DNA of 64,000 bases from JBBRGK01 sp036741355 (GTDB lineage: Bacteria; Chloroflexota; Dehalococcoidia; CAUJGQ01), in assembly GCA_036741355.1 (NCBI GenBank), contig DAINSK010000003.1, positions 62,001-126,000 on the forward strand, written 5' to 3'. Shown here piece after piece: positions 1-8,202 of this stretch. A model generated the notes under the pieces. It searched no databases and was not told where the DNA came from. It saw only the letters and a list, made by a program, of their open reading frames with translations. Made by a program: the position numbers and the translations under genes. Numbering within the stretch: position 1 is the first letter of the stretch; each line of letters opens with the position of its first letter.

Positions 1-991
1 AACAGTCATCGAAGAGGATCGAGTCGCGCACCACGGCGCCGTCTTCGATGTATACGCCGGGCGACAACACTGAATGTTCGACCTGGCCATTGATAATGTC
101 GCCTTCGGTCACAAGGCTGCGACTCACGTACGCTCGCGGGCCGATCTTTGCGGGAGGCAGCGTGAGCGCACGCGTATGGATGGCTGTTTCCGGGTTGTAA
201 AGATCCAGTTCGGGAAGATCGACGAGCAGGTCCATATTTGCCTGCCAGTAGGCGTCAATTGTGCCGACATCCCGCCAGTAGCCACGGAAGTTGTATCCGA
301 ACACGCGATAGCTTTCCAGCATGGACGGCAGGATATCGCGTCCAAAGTCGTGTGTGCTGGTGGTGCCGGCGTCGGCAAGCAAACGGTCGACGAGCACATC
401 TCGATTGAATACGTATATACCGGTGCTAGCGGTGGTCGTTATGGGCTCGGGGGGCTTTTCGTCGAAGCGGGTTACTCGGCCCTCATCGTCCATGGTTATT
501 AGTCCGTACCGGCTTGCTTCCTCCAGCGGCACATCGTAAACGGGCACGGTGACGTCGGCGTTGTGCAATCGGTGGTATTCGACTATCTCATCGTAGGCCA
601 TGGTGTACACGTGATCCGCCGATAGGATCAGGACCGTGTCCACCTTCGACTCGACGACGTAAAAGAGGTTCTGGTAGACCGCATCGGCAGTGCCGCTGTA
701 CCAGTCCGAGCTTTCGCGCCCCAGGTACGGCTGCAATAGTGAAACGCCGCGCTCCTCACGGTCGAGGCCCCATGGGCGGCCGATGCCGATGTGGGCGTTA
801 AGCGAACGCGGCCGGTATTGTGTCAGCACGCCTACGCGGTCTATATCCGAATTCATGCAGTTGCTCAACGCGAAATCGATTATTCGGTACTTTCCGGCGA
901 AGATCACTGCCGGTTTGGCGCGTTCCTCTGACAGAATGCTCAGACGGTCCCCCTGGCCGCCGGCGAGGATGAGCGCCAGAACGCCTTTCAC
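1..991 (-). CDS. glgC: Glucose-1-phosphate adenylyltransferase, 3' part beyond window
   Basis: Makes ADP-glucose from glucose-1-phosphate and ATP. The frame reads from a GTG at 991 off the left edge without a stop, about 330 codons visible. The N-terminus has the nucleotidyltransferase signature ILAGGQGDRL followed by ERAKPAV and KYRIIDFALSNC; a GTADAVYQN motif and the LILSADHVY metal-site motif follow, and the left-handed beta-helix domain has begun by the edge. It starts 13 bases after the TreT-like gene stop, so it is the third gene of a minus-strand operon. ADP-glucose is a possible donor for that neighbour. GTG is chosen because the family motif begins a few residues later. Confidence 0.93.
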   Translation of the reverse strand, partial: MKGVLALILAGGQGDRLSILSEERAKPAVIFAGKYRIIDFALSNCMNSDIDRVGVLTQYRPRSLNAHIGIGRPWGLDREERGVSLLQPYLGRESSDWYSGTADAVYQNLFYVVESKVDTVLILSADHVYTMAYDEIVEYHRLHNADVTVPVYDVPLEEASRYGLITMDDEGRVTRFDEKPPEPITTTASTGIYVFNRDVLVDRLLADAGTTSTHDFGRDILPSMLESYRVFGYNFRGYWRDVGTIDAYWQANMDLLVDLPELDLYNPETAIHTRALTLPPAKIGPRAYVSRSLVTEGDIINGQVEHSVLSPGVYIEDGAVVRDSILFDDC

Positions 992-1004
992 GTGGTGGGG
1001 CCTC

Positions 1005-2351
1005 CTATCGAGCCGCCCTCGTCAGCAAGCGGGCCGGCGAGTTGGCTGCTCCGACGTGGCCGGCGAGAGTATTGAATATTGCGAGGTAATCACGGAGGTA
1101 GCGGGTGATCAGGAAATTCTCGCGAACGTGCTCGCGCCCTTCCTGGCCCATATGATCGGCGAGCTGCGGATGTTGCAGCAGGTACTGGGTTCGGTTGATG
1201 CATTCGGCGGTCGTGTTCACCAGGTAGCCCGTGCGTCCATACAGGATTTGCAGGGGAATGCCGCCGACGTTGCCCGCAACGACCGGTCGCCCCTTCCACA
1301 GCGCCTCAGAGACGACCAATCCAAAGCCTTCGCGAACGGACTTTTGAATCACAACTTTGGCTGCCGACTGGAATGCGTTGACCTCCACATTTCCGACGCC
1401 GTTGAGGTTGGAGAGGATGTGGATGTCGTAGTCTTCGCCCGCGCGCCTGACCGTCCGTTCATACCACGCCCAGCCCTCGGGATCGTCGGACGCCATGCTG
1501 GCCACGAGTACGAGCTGAAGCGATTGCAGATCTTGTTTTAGCGATCGATAGACATCGATCACGCCGAGGGGATCCTTCCATGGATCGAACCGCGAAACCT
1601 GCGAAATGATCGGTCGCTTCGGATCGACACCGTATCGCGTCAATATCTCGCGCTCAACGCTGGTCGGCAACGGGACATTTTTGGGGCTGAGCGGGTCGAT
1701 TGCGGGTGGGATCGTAAATAGGAGCGGGTGTGTAAGGTCTTCCTTAACGTACTCGGCCATCGTGAAAATGGCGGCGTCAAATGGCTCGAGGTACGGATGG
1801 ATGAGGTCCCATACGTCGACCTGGCTATCTGTCAAGTCGATGTGACAACGCCACACCCACTTGCCAGCCGGGCGGTGGCCCAAACGGTGGCTGATCATCC
1901 CCAGAACGCCTGCTGGTTGCGGATCATGAATTACGACGAAGTCGTAGTCCTCGTCGAACATGTCGGCGTTCTGTTGGTTGTAGCGGGTCCATATCTCCCG
2001 CATTTGCGGCGTCCACTCCAGCAGCATTCCCTGGAGGCTGTTATGCATCGCCTTTGTGACGTTGAAGAACTCGTCAGTTCCGCGGATCACCTGCCAGTCA
2101 CACTGCAGGCCAAGGTCGTTCATCAGCGGAACCAGGGTCGACAGTATCTCGGCGACACCGCCGCCGAAAGCCGTCGCATTGACGTGCAGGACGCGGGCGC
2201 CGCGGATCTGTTCAGCGAGCTTTATGATTTCCTCGACGCGCTGATCGCCGATGACCGGCCGGTACGCCTCGATGCTCTTTGGTGTAGTCGGAACTGATCC
2301 GAACATGTTGCGCTCTCTAGTCCACCATTCACTGCGTGTGAAGGGCGTCAC
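1005..2351 (-). CDS. treT: GT4 glycosyltransferase, trehalose synthase (TreT) type
   Basis: GT-B retaining glycosyltransferase of the TreT/trehalose phosphorylase group, which joins an NDP-glucose to glucose giving trehalose. Seen: HVNATAFGGGVAEIL near the N-terminus (glycine loop), WRCHIDLT, DPQPAGVLG, and the C-terminal donor site REGFGLVVSEALWKGRP with the E-x7-E pair and GGIPLQI. About 448 residues from GTG 2351; an ATG at 2306 (MFGSVPTTPK) is an equally good start. It sits between a degenerate paralog 11 bases upstream and glgC 13 bases downstream. The adjacency suggests ADP-glucose as donor. Trehalose synthase versus phosphorylase cannot be settled by eye. Confidence 0.85.
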   Translation of the reverse strand: MTPFTRSEWWTRERNMFGSVPTTPKSIEAYRPVIGDQRVEEIIKLAEQIRGARVLHVNATAFGGGVAEILSTLVPLMNDLGLQCDWQVIRGTDEFFNVTKAMHNSLQGMLLEWTPQMREIWTRYNQQNADMFDEDYDFVVIHDPQPAGVLGMISHRLGHRPAGKWVWRCHIDLTDSQVDVWDLIHPYLEPFDAAIFTMAEYVKEDLTHPLLFTIPPAIDPLSPKNVPLPTSVEREILTRYGVDPKRPIISQVSRFDPWKDPLGVIDVYRSLKQDLQSLQLVLVASMASDDPEGWAWYERTVRRAGEDYDIHILSNLNGVGNVEVNAFQSAAKVVIQKSVREGFGLVVSEALWKGRPVVAGNVGGIPLQILYGRTGYLVNTTAECINRTQYLLQHPQLADHMGQEGREHVRENFLITRYLRDYLAIFNTLAGHVGAANSPARLLTRAAR

Positions 2352-2362
2352 ATATTCTCAGG

Positions 2363-3640
2363 CTAACGGCTTCGCTCAGGTCCTACAAGCTTTCCCAGCA
2401 TGCCCATGGTGTCGCCCAAGTACCGCGTGATCAAAAACCGGTCAGCAACGTATCGCCGGCCATTCGACCCCATCTCTCTGCGGCGGGCATTGTCGACCAG
2501 GAGTGCGGCGGTGCGATGGATGAACTCGGCCGTGTTGGTCACCAGGTAGCCGTTTTCGCCATCGCGAATCTGGGCAACGGTTCCAGTCGTCCGACCGGCA
2601 ATCACGGGCCGTTCCTTCCACATCGCTTCTGAGAGCCACAGGGCGTACCCTTTGCGGAGCGACTTTTGCACAACCAGCGTAGCAACGCTTTGTATCGCAT
2701 TAATTTCAGCGCTACCGATTTCCGCGCCCTGGCTTAACAAGATGCATCCGGGTCGCTTGTTGGCCAGCTCGGCGACGCGCTCAAAGTAGTCACGCGTTGA
2801 TTGATCGTCGCGGATCCATGTGGGAACGATGGCGAGCTGCAAGTCGGGGAACTGCCGCTGCAAAGCATCGTAGGCCTCGATCAAACCGTGCGCATCGCTA
2901 CCCTCGTCAAACGGCGATACCTGTGCGATGAGCGGTCGGTCTGGATCGATTCCAAGCTTTCGGGCAAGCATCGCCGCGGTCTCTTCGCCCAGGGGCGCGT
3001 TACGTGGACCCAGCGGATCGATACCGGGCGGAATCAGCGCCAACGTCGCAGGTTGCCAGCCCGGTGGCAAGAACGCGCGGTCGTCGAAGATCGCCAGGTC
3101 ATATTGCTCGGCGTAGGGCCGCATCGCCGCCCACGTCGGCTGATCGGCAGTTGACAAGTCGAGATGGGTCCGCCATACCCAGCGCACGCGCCTGCCGTTG
3201 GTTGCCGGCTTGCGTAGTGCGGCCAGACCCAGCAACTGCGGATCGTGGACCACAATGACGTCATAGCGCGGCTCGATGAGGTCCGCCGTATTGGATGACA
3301 ATCGATCCCATCGCTGGCGTATTTCGGGCGTCCAGCGGTCCGATGCACCGTTCAGCGCCTCATACAGAGCCCTGGTCACGGCATCGAACTCCTGGCCGGG
3401 ACGAACGACACGCCAGTCGGCGTCGACGCCAAGATCTTGAAGCAGCGGGGTCGATGCAGAAAGCAAATCGGTCAACCACGTTCCGAACAAAGCAAGCGAA
3501 AGGCTCAGCAGCCGGACCGCTTTCAGTGGCCCGGCAAGGCGCTTCAAGTCCGCGATCCGCGAATCGCCAACGATTGCGGCGTAGTCATCCACGTGACGCT
3601 GAGTAAGCGCGACGGTTCCTAGCATGGCTATCACCACCAA
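2363..3640 (-). CDS. Degenerate TreT-like glycosyltransferase paralog
   Basis: About 425 residues, co-linear with the downstream TreT-like protein along its length (YAAIVGDSRI, WRTHLDLS, DPQLLGLAAL, NGYLVTNTAEFI), so the two arose by duplication. Key sites are altered: the glycine loop AFGGGVAEIL is ALFGTWLTDLL here, the first glutamate of the E-x7-E donor motif is lysine (RKGYALWLSEAMWK), and GGIP is TGTV. Overall length and fold are kept, so it is probably expressed as a non-catalytic partner or a diverged enzyme rather than decaying. First gene of the operon with TreT and glgC. Start uncertain between 3640 and the ATG at 3625. Confidence 0.75.
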   Translation of the reverse strand: MVVIAMLGTVALTQRHVDDYAAIVGDSRIADLKRLAGPLKAVRLLSLSLALFGTWLTDLLSASTPLLQDLGVDADWRVVRPGQEFDAVTRALYEALNGASDRWTPEIRQRWDRLSSNTADLIEPRYDVIVVHDPQLLGLAALRKPATNGRRVRWVWRTHLDLSTADQPTWAAMRPYAEQYDLAIFDDRAFLPPGWQPATLALIPPGIDPLGPRNAPLGEETAAMLARKLGIDPDRPLIAQVSPFDEGSDAHGLIEAYDALQRQFPDLQLAIVPTWIRDDQSTRDYFERVAELANKRPGCILLSQGAEIGSAEINAIQSVATLVVQKSLRKGYALWLSEAMWKERPVIAGRTTGTVAQIRDGENGYLVTNTAEFIHRTAALLVDNARRREMGSNGRRYVADRFLITRYLGDTMGMLGKLVGPERSR

Positions 3641-3868
3641 CGGTAGAGCAGCGGCCCTATGGGGCTCAGACGCGGCTCGGAATCAGGTCGAAAAGATGGA
3701 ATCCGCCGGCAGGGGACGGTCCATGTTCAGAAGGGTTAGGGCCGGCTAATTGCGACTTGCGCACGATCGTATAAGTCAGCTTCCAAACGTGTCAATTCTG
3801 CGAAAGCGTGGCTCCGCGTCCGGTATACTTCATTTGGCACAATCTTTCTGCCGAGGGTTGGATGCGAT

Positions 3869-4720
3869 ATGCGGATCGGTGCCCACGTCTCGACGTCCGA
3901 CGCCCTGGACAAGTGCATCGATCGGGCCCGCGAGATCGGCTCGGAGACGATCCAGATATTCGCCTCTGCGCCACAAAGCTGGCGTCCCGTCTCGCACGGA
4001 GACGACGCGATCGGCATCTTGAACCGCCGGGTGATCGAGTGTGACGTAAACCCGGTTTTCGTACATGGCATCTACCTGGTTAATCTCGCGACGGAAAACG
4101 AGCTGCAGCTTCAGCGTTCGGTAGATTCACTATCCAAATGCCTTAGCTTCTGCGACGCGGCCGGAGCGCAGGGCGTGATCTTCCACGTAGGCAGTCACAA
4201 AGGCCTTGGATTCGAGGCGGTGCTGCCACAAATGATCGGAGCCATTCAGGAAGTTCTGGCGAGGGCTCCGGGTTCGAGCCAGTTGATTTTGGAAAACAGC
4301 GCTGGCATGGGCAATGCGATAGCCGCCAGGTTTTCCGAGATCGGCGCGCTCGTGCGCGAAGCCGGTAGCCCGCGCGTGAAGGTCTGCATCGACACGTGCC
4401 ACGCGTTCGCGTCGGGCTACGACATTGTCAGTGTTGACGGTATCGAGCGAGCCATGGACGAGTTCGACCGCGAAGTCGGCTTGGACCGGCTGGTGGTCGT
4501 GCATGCCAACGATTCAAAGGGACCCCTCGCGGGCGGCAAGGACAGGCACGAAAACATTGGCGAGGGCTTCATCGGCCTCGATGGCTTTCGTACGATCATG
4601 GGCCACGAGACGTTTCGTAACGTGCCTTTTCTGCTGGAAGTGCCCGGCTTCGGCGGCAAAGGACCCGACAAAGAGAACATCGACATCCTCAAGCGGATCC
4701 GGGACGAAGTCGCTTCGTAA
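3869..4720 (+). CDS. nfo: Endonuclease IV (AP endonuclease)
   Basis: Cleaves abasic sites and damaged 3' ends in base excision repair. 283 residues, normal for the family. N-terminus MRIGAHVST; metal-binding motifs follow: VFVHGIYLVNLAT, ILENSAGMG (metal glutamate), CIDTCHAFASGYD, VVHANDSKGPLAGGKDRHENIG, and a C-terminal LLEVPG glutamate. These are the His, Glu and Asp ligands of the trinuclear zinc site of TIM-barrel Nfo. Monocistronic, convergent with the UGA-containing ArsC/Spx gene whose stop lies 17 bases away. Confidence 0.96.
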   Translation: MRIGAHVSTSDALDKCIDRAREIGSETIQIFASAPQSWRPVSHGDDAIGILNRRVIECDVNPVFVHGIYLVNLATENELQLQRSVDSLSKCLSFCDAAGAQGVIFHVGSHKGLGFEAVLPQMIGAIQEVLARAPGSSQLILENSAGMGNAIAARFSEIGALVREAGSPRVKVCIDTCHAFASGYDIVSVDGIERAMDEFDREVGLDRLVVVHANDSKGPLAGGKDRHENIGEGFIGLDGFRTIMGHETFRNVPFLLEVPGFGGKGPDKENIDILKRIRDEVAS

Positions 4721-4737
4721 CTGGGCGGTCGGGGGCG

Positions 4738-5115
4738 CTAGGGTCGCTTGTCACCACTGAAGAACTGCTCCAGAGCCTTCGGCTCAGCGCCAACAGCCAA
4801 GGCATTGCCTGAAGTGATAATCGGCCTGCGGATCAGCCGAGGCTCGGCAAGCATTAGCGTGAACAGTTCTTCTTCCGGAACCGTACTCTGGTCGAGGTTC
4901 AGTGGTCGCGCGCTGGGGCTTCGCCAGGAAAAGATGGCCGTGGCGCCCCCCGCACGCCTAGCGAGGTCTTTGAGCTCAGCATCGGTGAGTGGCTGCCTGA
5001 AGATATCGCGGCTCTGGAACGGAATCCTGTGAACGTCGAGCCAGCCACGGGCTCGATTACACGTCGTTCAGCCACGCTTTTCGTATAGCGTGATGGCCGG
5101 CTGTCCACCTGTCAT
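4738..5115 (-). CDS. ArsC/Spx-family thioredoxin-fold selenoprotein (in-frame UGA = Sec16)
   Basis: ATG 5115 to TAG 4738 gives 125 residues if the UGA at 5070-5068 is read as selenocysteine. The product starts MTGGQPAITLYEKRG, then U16-T-T-C19, then NRARGWLDVHRIPF, DIFRQPLTDAELKDL and, near the C-terminus, LIRRPIITSGNALAVG. This is the layout of the ArsC/Spx/MgsR arsenate-reductase-like family, whose redox motif CxxC sits at this position; here it is UxxC. The 109 codons after the UGA are open and family-like. A strong Shine-Dalgarno AGGAGG lies 5 bases before ATG, and ATG overlaps the LysR stop (ATGA), implying translational coupling. A SECIS-like hairpin follows the UGA and tRNA-Sec lies 3.3 kb away. 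Ordinary gene callers miss it or start it late. Substrate unknown; thiol redox role inferred. The alternative is a Cys-to-stop pseudogene. Confidence 0.88.
5036..5056 (-). promoter_or_regulatory. SECIS-like hairpin downstream of the UGA codon
   Basis: On the minus strand, 11 bases after the UGA, TCGAGCC (5056-5050) pairs perfectly with GGCTCGA (5042-5036) around a 7-base loop CGTGGCT. A lower helix can form between GAACG, starting within the UGA itself, and CGTTC just beyond the stem. Bacterial SECIS elements, bound by SelB, lie immediately 3' of UGA with a guanine in the first two apical-loop bases; the loop here begins C-G-U. Position, stem strength and loop fit. Function is inferred. Confidence 0.7.
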
Positions 5116-6101
5116 GGAACCCTCCTCGCGGCCGGTTCCTCCGGCCATCTCGCGTGCATGCGCCCGACCTGCGGAATATTTGGGAATATAGCCCGGCTCG
5201 ATTCGGGAAGGTCAAATCGATACATGTTGTGCAGGGTTTCGACGAACGCCACCACGGTGCGGGCGTGCTTACGGTTGCGGCGATAGATCAAGGCGATCTG
5301 CCGTTTAAACAGCGGCGCGCCGGTAATCTCGATTTCGATCAGAATGCCCAGTTTCAGCTCACGCTCGACCGATACGCGCGGCAGGATCGCAGTTCCCAAC
5401 CCTTCCTCGACCATCTTCTTGGTGGCTTCCATACTATCGAGCTGCATTGCATGGGTTGGCACGAGCCCCGATTCGCGGAAGATTCCATTAATGAGTCCGT
5501 AGTAGCTGGACCCTTTATCGAAAAAGATCAGCGGTTGCCGGCTGACTTCCTCGATTGCCGCCGTTCGGCTTTGTGCGAACGGATGGTTGTGATCGGTGAC
5601 AAGGATAACCTCGTCGTCGTAAAGGTGAATCGCCTCGATCTCGGCGTGTACGAGGCTGCGTACCAGCCCGACCTGGACCTCGTCGTTGAGGAGCATCTCC
5701 AGAACTTGATCGGACCGGCCCGTGCGCACAGACACGTCGACGCCCGGGTAGTGGCTGCGAAACGACTTGAGGATACGCGGCAAAACGTACGTGCTGATCG
5801 TCAGCGCCGAGCCGATACGCAGGTTGCCGAATTCGGCATTACGCAGCGCCTCGAGTGCGTCCTTGCCTTCCTGTACGTCCTTGAGTGCCCGTTCGGCGTA
5901 CTGCAAATAGGTCTCGCCCGCGTCGGTGAGCTTCACGGAGCGCCCCGTCCGTTCGAAGAGATCCTCGCCCAACTCACGCTCGAGCGTCTGAATGCGGGCG
6001 CTCACGGATGGTTGTGTCAGGTACAGGACCTCAGCCGCTTTGCTGAAGCTGTGGTACGCCGAAACCTGCACAAAGGCCTCAAGCTGCGCCAGGTCGACCA
6101 T
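5112..6101 (-). CDS. LysR-type transcriptional regulator
   Basis: 329 residues. N-terminal winged helix-turn-helix: LEAFVQVSAYHSFSKAAEVL, then LTQPSVSARIQTLERELG, LFERTGR and LTDAGE, the standard LTTR DNA-binding domain. The remainder is the periplasmic-binding-like effector domain (RIGSALTISTYVLP, DSMEATKKMVEEGLGTAILP). Its stop overlaps the start of the UGA-containing ArsC/Spx gene, and its 3' end carries that gene's Shine-Dalgarno, so both proteins come from one mRNA. It probably responds to a redox, sulfur or selenium signal, but the effector cannot be read from sequence. The ferredoxin gene ends 59 bases upstream on the same strand. Confidence 0.93.
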   Translation of the reverse strand: MVDLAQLEAFVQVSAYHSFSKAAEVLYLTQPSVSARIQTLERELGEDLFERTGRSVKLTDAGETYLQYAERALKDVQEGKDALEALRNAEFGNLRIGSALTISTYVLPRILKSFRSHYPGVDVSVRTGRSDQVLEMLLNDEVQVGLVRSLVHAEIEAIHLYDDEVILVTDHNHPFAQSRTAAIEEVSRQPLIFFDKGSSYYGLINGIFRESGLVPTHAMQLDSMEATKKMVEEGLGTAILPRVSVERELKLGILIEIEITGAPLFKRQIALIYRRNRKHARTVVAFVETLHNMYRFDLPESSRAIFPNIPQVGRMHARWPEEPAARRVP

Positions 6102-6160
6102 GACCTCACCGCCGTCCTCGAGTCGCTTCTATGCGGCCACACTGTAGCACAGTGTCGGGC

Positions 6161-6472
6161 CTATGGCGGAGGCATAACTCCCGGCTTGCGAACCTCGACG
6201 TCGCCGTGCACCCGAGCCTGACAGGCGAGCCTAAGGCCGGTCCCCAGTACTTGCCGGCCCTTCCCTTCCACGAGACTATTGGTTTCGAACCGGCCCATAG
6301 ACGAAACGTTATCGGCGCCGCTGATTACATGGCAGGCGCAGGTTGTGCACTCTCCCTTGCCACCGCACGTCGTGGGCCAGAAATACCCACGGGCATTGGC
6401 GCCGCCCATGATTGTTTCGTTGTCGGCGACTTCGATGCGGTACCCCGATGGCTGCACGGTGACGAATGGCAT
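6161..6472 (-). CDS. 2Fe-2S ferredoxin
   Basis: 103-residue electron carrier with the plant/adrenodoxin-type cluster motif: TTCGGKGECTTCACHV supplies C-x5-C-x2-C and the fourth cysteine is in RLACQARV. Typical beta-grasp ferredoxin length. Its ATG overlaps the TAA of the upstream hotdog gene (TAATG), so the two are translationally coupled. Redox partner unknown. Confidence 0.92.
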   Translation of the reverse strand: MPFVTVQPSGYRIEVADNETIMGGANARGYFWPTTCGGKGECTTCACHVISGADNVSSMGRFETNSLVEGKGRQVLGTGLRLACQARVHGDVEVRKPGVMPPP

Positions 6473-6894
6473 TACTTCACCCGCATCCGCTCAATTACTC
6501 CTTCGCCGATCAACCGGCCGTCTCCTGCTGCCGCTCTGACACTCCACCGTGTCCGCTTAGCCTCGGGTACTTCGCGTTTTGCGGTGAGAATCACGGTTTC
6601 GCCCGTTTTGAGGCCGGCGCGATGACGGATTTCGGCCGCGGCGCTTTGCCACGTTCCGACTTCTGCATCTGCAGCGCCTTCAGACTCGGCAAGGCCGACG
6701 CAATGTTCCATCAGGCCGATCATCGCGGGCGTGGTCAACACGGCTCGATCGGGCGGCAGGTGCACCGTCGTCAGTAGCCTGCTTACCGCGGTCTCGAAGC
6801 TGGCGCGTCCTTCGGCTACGTACAGGATGGTTGTCTGCAGTTTGGGTTCCTCGGACTTGCTCGCGCTTATAACGCTCCCTGAAACGGCGACCAC
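6472..6894 (-). CDS. Hotdog-fold thioesterase-like protein (FlK-like)
   Basis: 140 residues at most; the first about 10 codons overlap the upstream gene, so the true start may be slightly later. The core TTPAMIGLMEHCVGLAE is the central helix of hotdog thioesterases resembling fluoroacetyl-CoA thioesterase FlK, with T-P followed by a glutamate; EIRHRAGLKTGETV matches the following strand with its histidine. Probable acyl-CoA thioesterase, substrate unknown. Between the DUF6687-like gene and ferredoxin in one overlapping minus-strand operon. Confidence 0.7.
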   Translation of the reverse strand: MVAVSGSVISASKSEEPKLQTTILYVAEGRASFETAVSRLLTTVHLPPDRAVLTTPAMIGLMEHCVGLAESEGAADAEVGTWQSAAAEIRHRAGLKTGETVILTAKREVPEAKRTRWSVRAAAGDGRLIGEGVIERMRVK

Positions 6895-7862
6895 AGGAGC
6901 GAGCGATCTCCGCGGTGTGAACGGAGGAATTCCAAAACCTCCTCTACGACGGTCTCACGATCGATCGAGCTTGGCGAGGGACGTCCGCCGCCGCCGTCGA
7001 AAAACAGCTTCGGCCGCGGCTCCGAAACGGGCTCGGTGCGCCAGCGTCCCTCGCGACGCTCGAACATATTGAGCCGCGTGGCAAGGGGCGCGAGCGAGAT
7101 GCGCGGCGGCGGGTGGTAACTCTGATACTGGACCCAGCTTTCATATCGATACTCCAGCACATAGGTATTCTCGGATCGCACCCGCAACAGTCGCGAACGA
7201 CCCGCGGACAGCGTAAGGCGCGCGAGCGCGTGCAATTCCAGGGGAGAGTCGAGTATCACCAGGTCGAGATCGGGGACGCTGTCGACCGTCACCGCGCCGG
7301 AGTTAATCAGCGCTTCTGACTGCAGCACGTCGGTGTATTCGCCTATCCACAGCAGGTCGAATTTCCCGATGTCCTCAATCATGCCGCCGACCTGGCCAAG
7401 TAATGCCTGATACAGTGCGGCGTCACGTTGTTCAATCGGTAACTCGAACACCGCCGGCCCAAGGGGCGACTCGTCCGGGCGCAGGTAGGCCTCTATGGCC
7501 AGGACGAGTCCCGTCGCCTCCATCGTGTCGGACACGCCGAACTCGGCCGCGCGTGACGCGGCCACCAGCCTTGATGCGTTTGTGATTGCAGCATCCCGAT
7601 TCAGCATCGCCCATAGCGCAAGAAGGCCGCCGCAATCAAATCGCCCGCAGGTAACGGTTTCAGTCTCGCCAATTATGGTGCGTCGATCATCCGACTTGAG
7701 GTAATTGAGCACCGTTTCAGCACCGGTGTCGCCGCGATATTTGCTTGGCGTTGGGCTCCCGGGCCAGTTACTGAGCGAGAGTCGGGTTGCAGGCAGCGCC
7801 GGCCCGTTGACCATCACGTGGGGGATGTCTTCCAGCGATGGACCGAAGGGAACGTAGCGCAG
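6867..7862 (-). CDS. DUF6687-like conserved hypothetical protein, probable CTG start
   Basis: About 331 residues, no known catalytic motif. The sequence LRYVPFGPSLEDIPHV then LSLSNWPGSPTP resembles, from memory, the N-terminus of the DUF6687 family of Actinobacteria and Chloroflexota. Family-like sequence extends upstream of the first ATG (7817) to a CTG at 7862, preceded by an in-frame TGA. A GAGGG lies 7 bases before this CTG, so I place the start there. CGRFDCGGLLALWAML is reminiscent of the DHH-like pattern FDxDGL but without the His pair. First gene of the operon leading to hotdog, ferredoxin and possibly LysR. Function unknown. Confidence 0.65.
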   Translation of the reverse strand: MRYVPFGPSLEDIPHVMVNGPALPATRLSLSNWPGSPTPSKYRGDTGAETVLNYLKSDDRRTIIGETETVTCGRFDCGGLLALWAMLNRDAAITNASRLVAASRAAEFGVSDTMEATGLVLAIEAYLRPDESPLGPAVFELPIEQRDAALYQALLGQVGGMIEDIGKFDLLWIGEYTDVLQSEALINSGAVTVDSVPDLDLVILDSPLELHALARLTLSAGRSRLLRVRSENTYVLEYRYESWVQYQSYHPPPRISLAPLATRLNMFERREGRWRTEPVSEPRPKLFFDGGGGRPSPSSIDRETVVEEVLEFLRSHRGDRSLLWSPFQGAL

Positions 7863-7899
7863 TCAGCTACCCTCGCGTCCGTCGTATCTCATCGATCGC

Positions 7900-8202
7900 T
7901 CACGCGGGCCGGGGACGGCCGGCGAGCGCCATGAACTCGTCCTCCCACTGGAGGACTGCGAGGACGAGCTTGGCATTGATCGTGTCCGGAATGCCCTGTA
8001 CGCCTTCTTCCACGAGCAGCGCCTCGATAGCTTCCGCGATTCCCTGATTCGCCGCGCGCGGGGGACCGACCCGCCGTTCGACCTCCATCATCAGCGACAC
8101 CAGGCCCGGGTCGATGAAAGTGTTTTCCTCTTCAAGCTGTTCAGCAACCCATTCGGCGCATTCGTTCAGCAGGCTTTGGCTCTCCTTGTGGTCCGTATTC
8201 AT
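7900..8202 (-). CDS. Small helical hypothetical protein
   Basis: About 100 residues from the ATG at 8202 (MNTDHKESQSLL); the same frame is open further upstream to 8367, so the start is uncertain. Predicted mostly alpha-helical, acidic in the middle (EQLEEENTF) and ending LAVLQWEDEFMALAGRP. No family recognised and no membrane segment. It ends 37 bases before the DUF6687-like gene and may be the first cistron of that operon. Confidence 0.55.
   Translation of the reverse strand: MNTDHKESQSLLNECAEWVAEQLEEENTFIDPGLVSLMMEVERRVGPPRAANQGIAEAIEALLVEEGVQGIPDTINAKLVLAVLQWEDEFMALAGRPRPA

Noticed and set aside
5154..6221. 355-codon plus-strand open frame
   Set aside because: Exactly antisense to the well-supported LysR gene; no family motif; an artefact of high GC.
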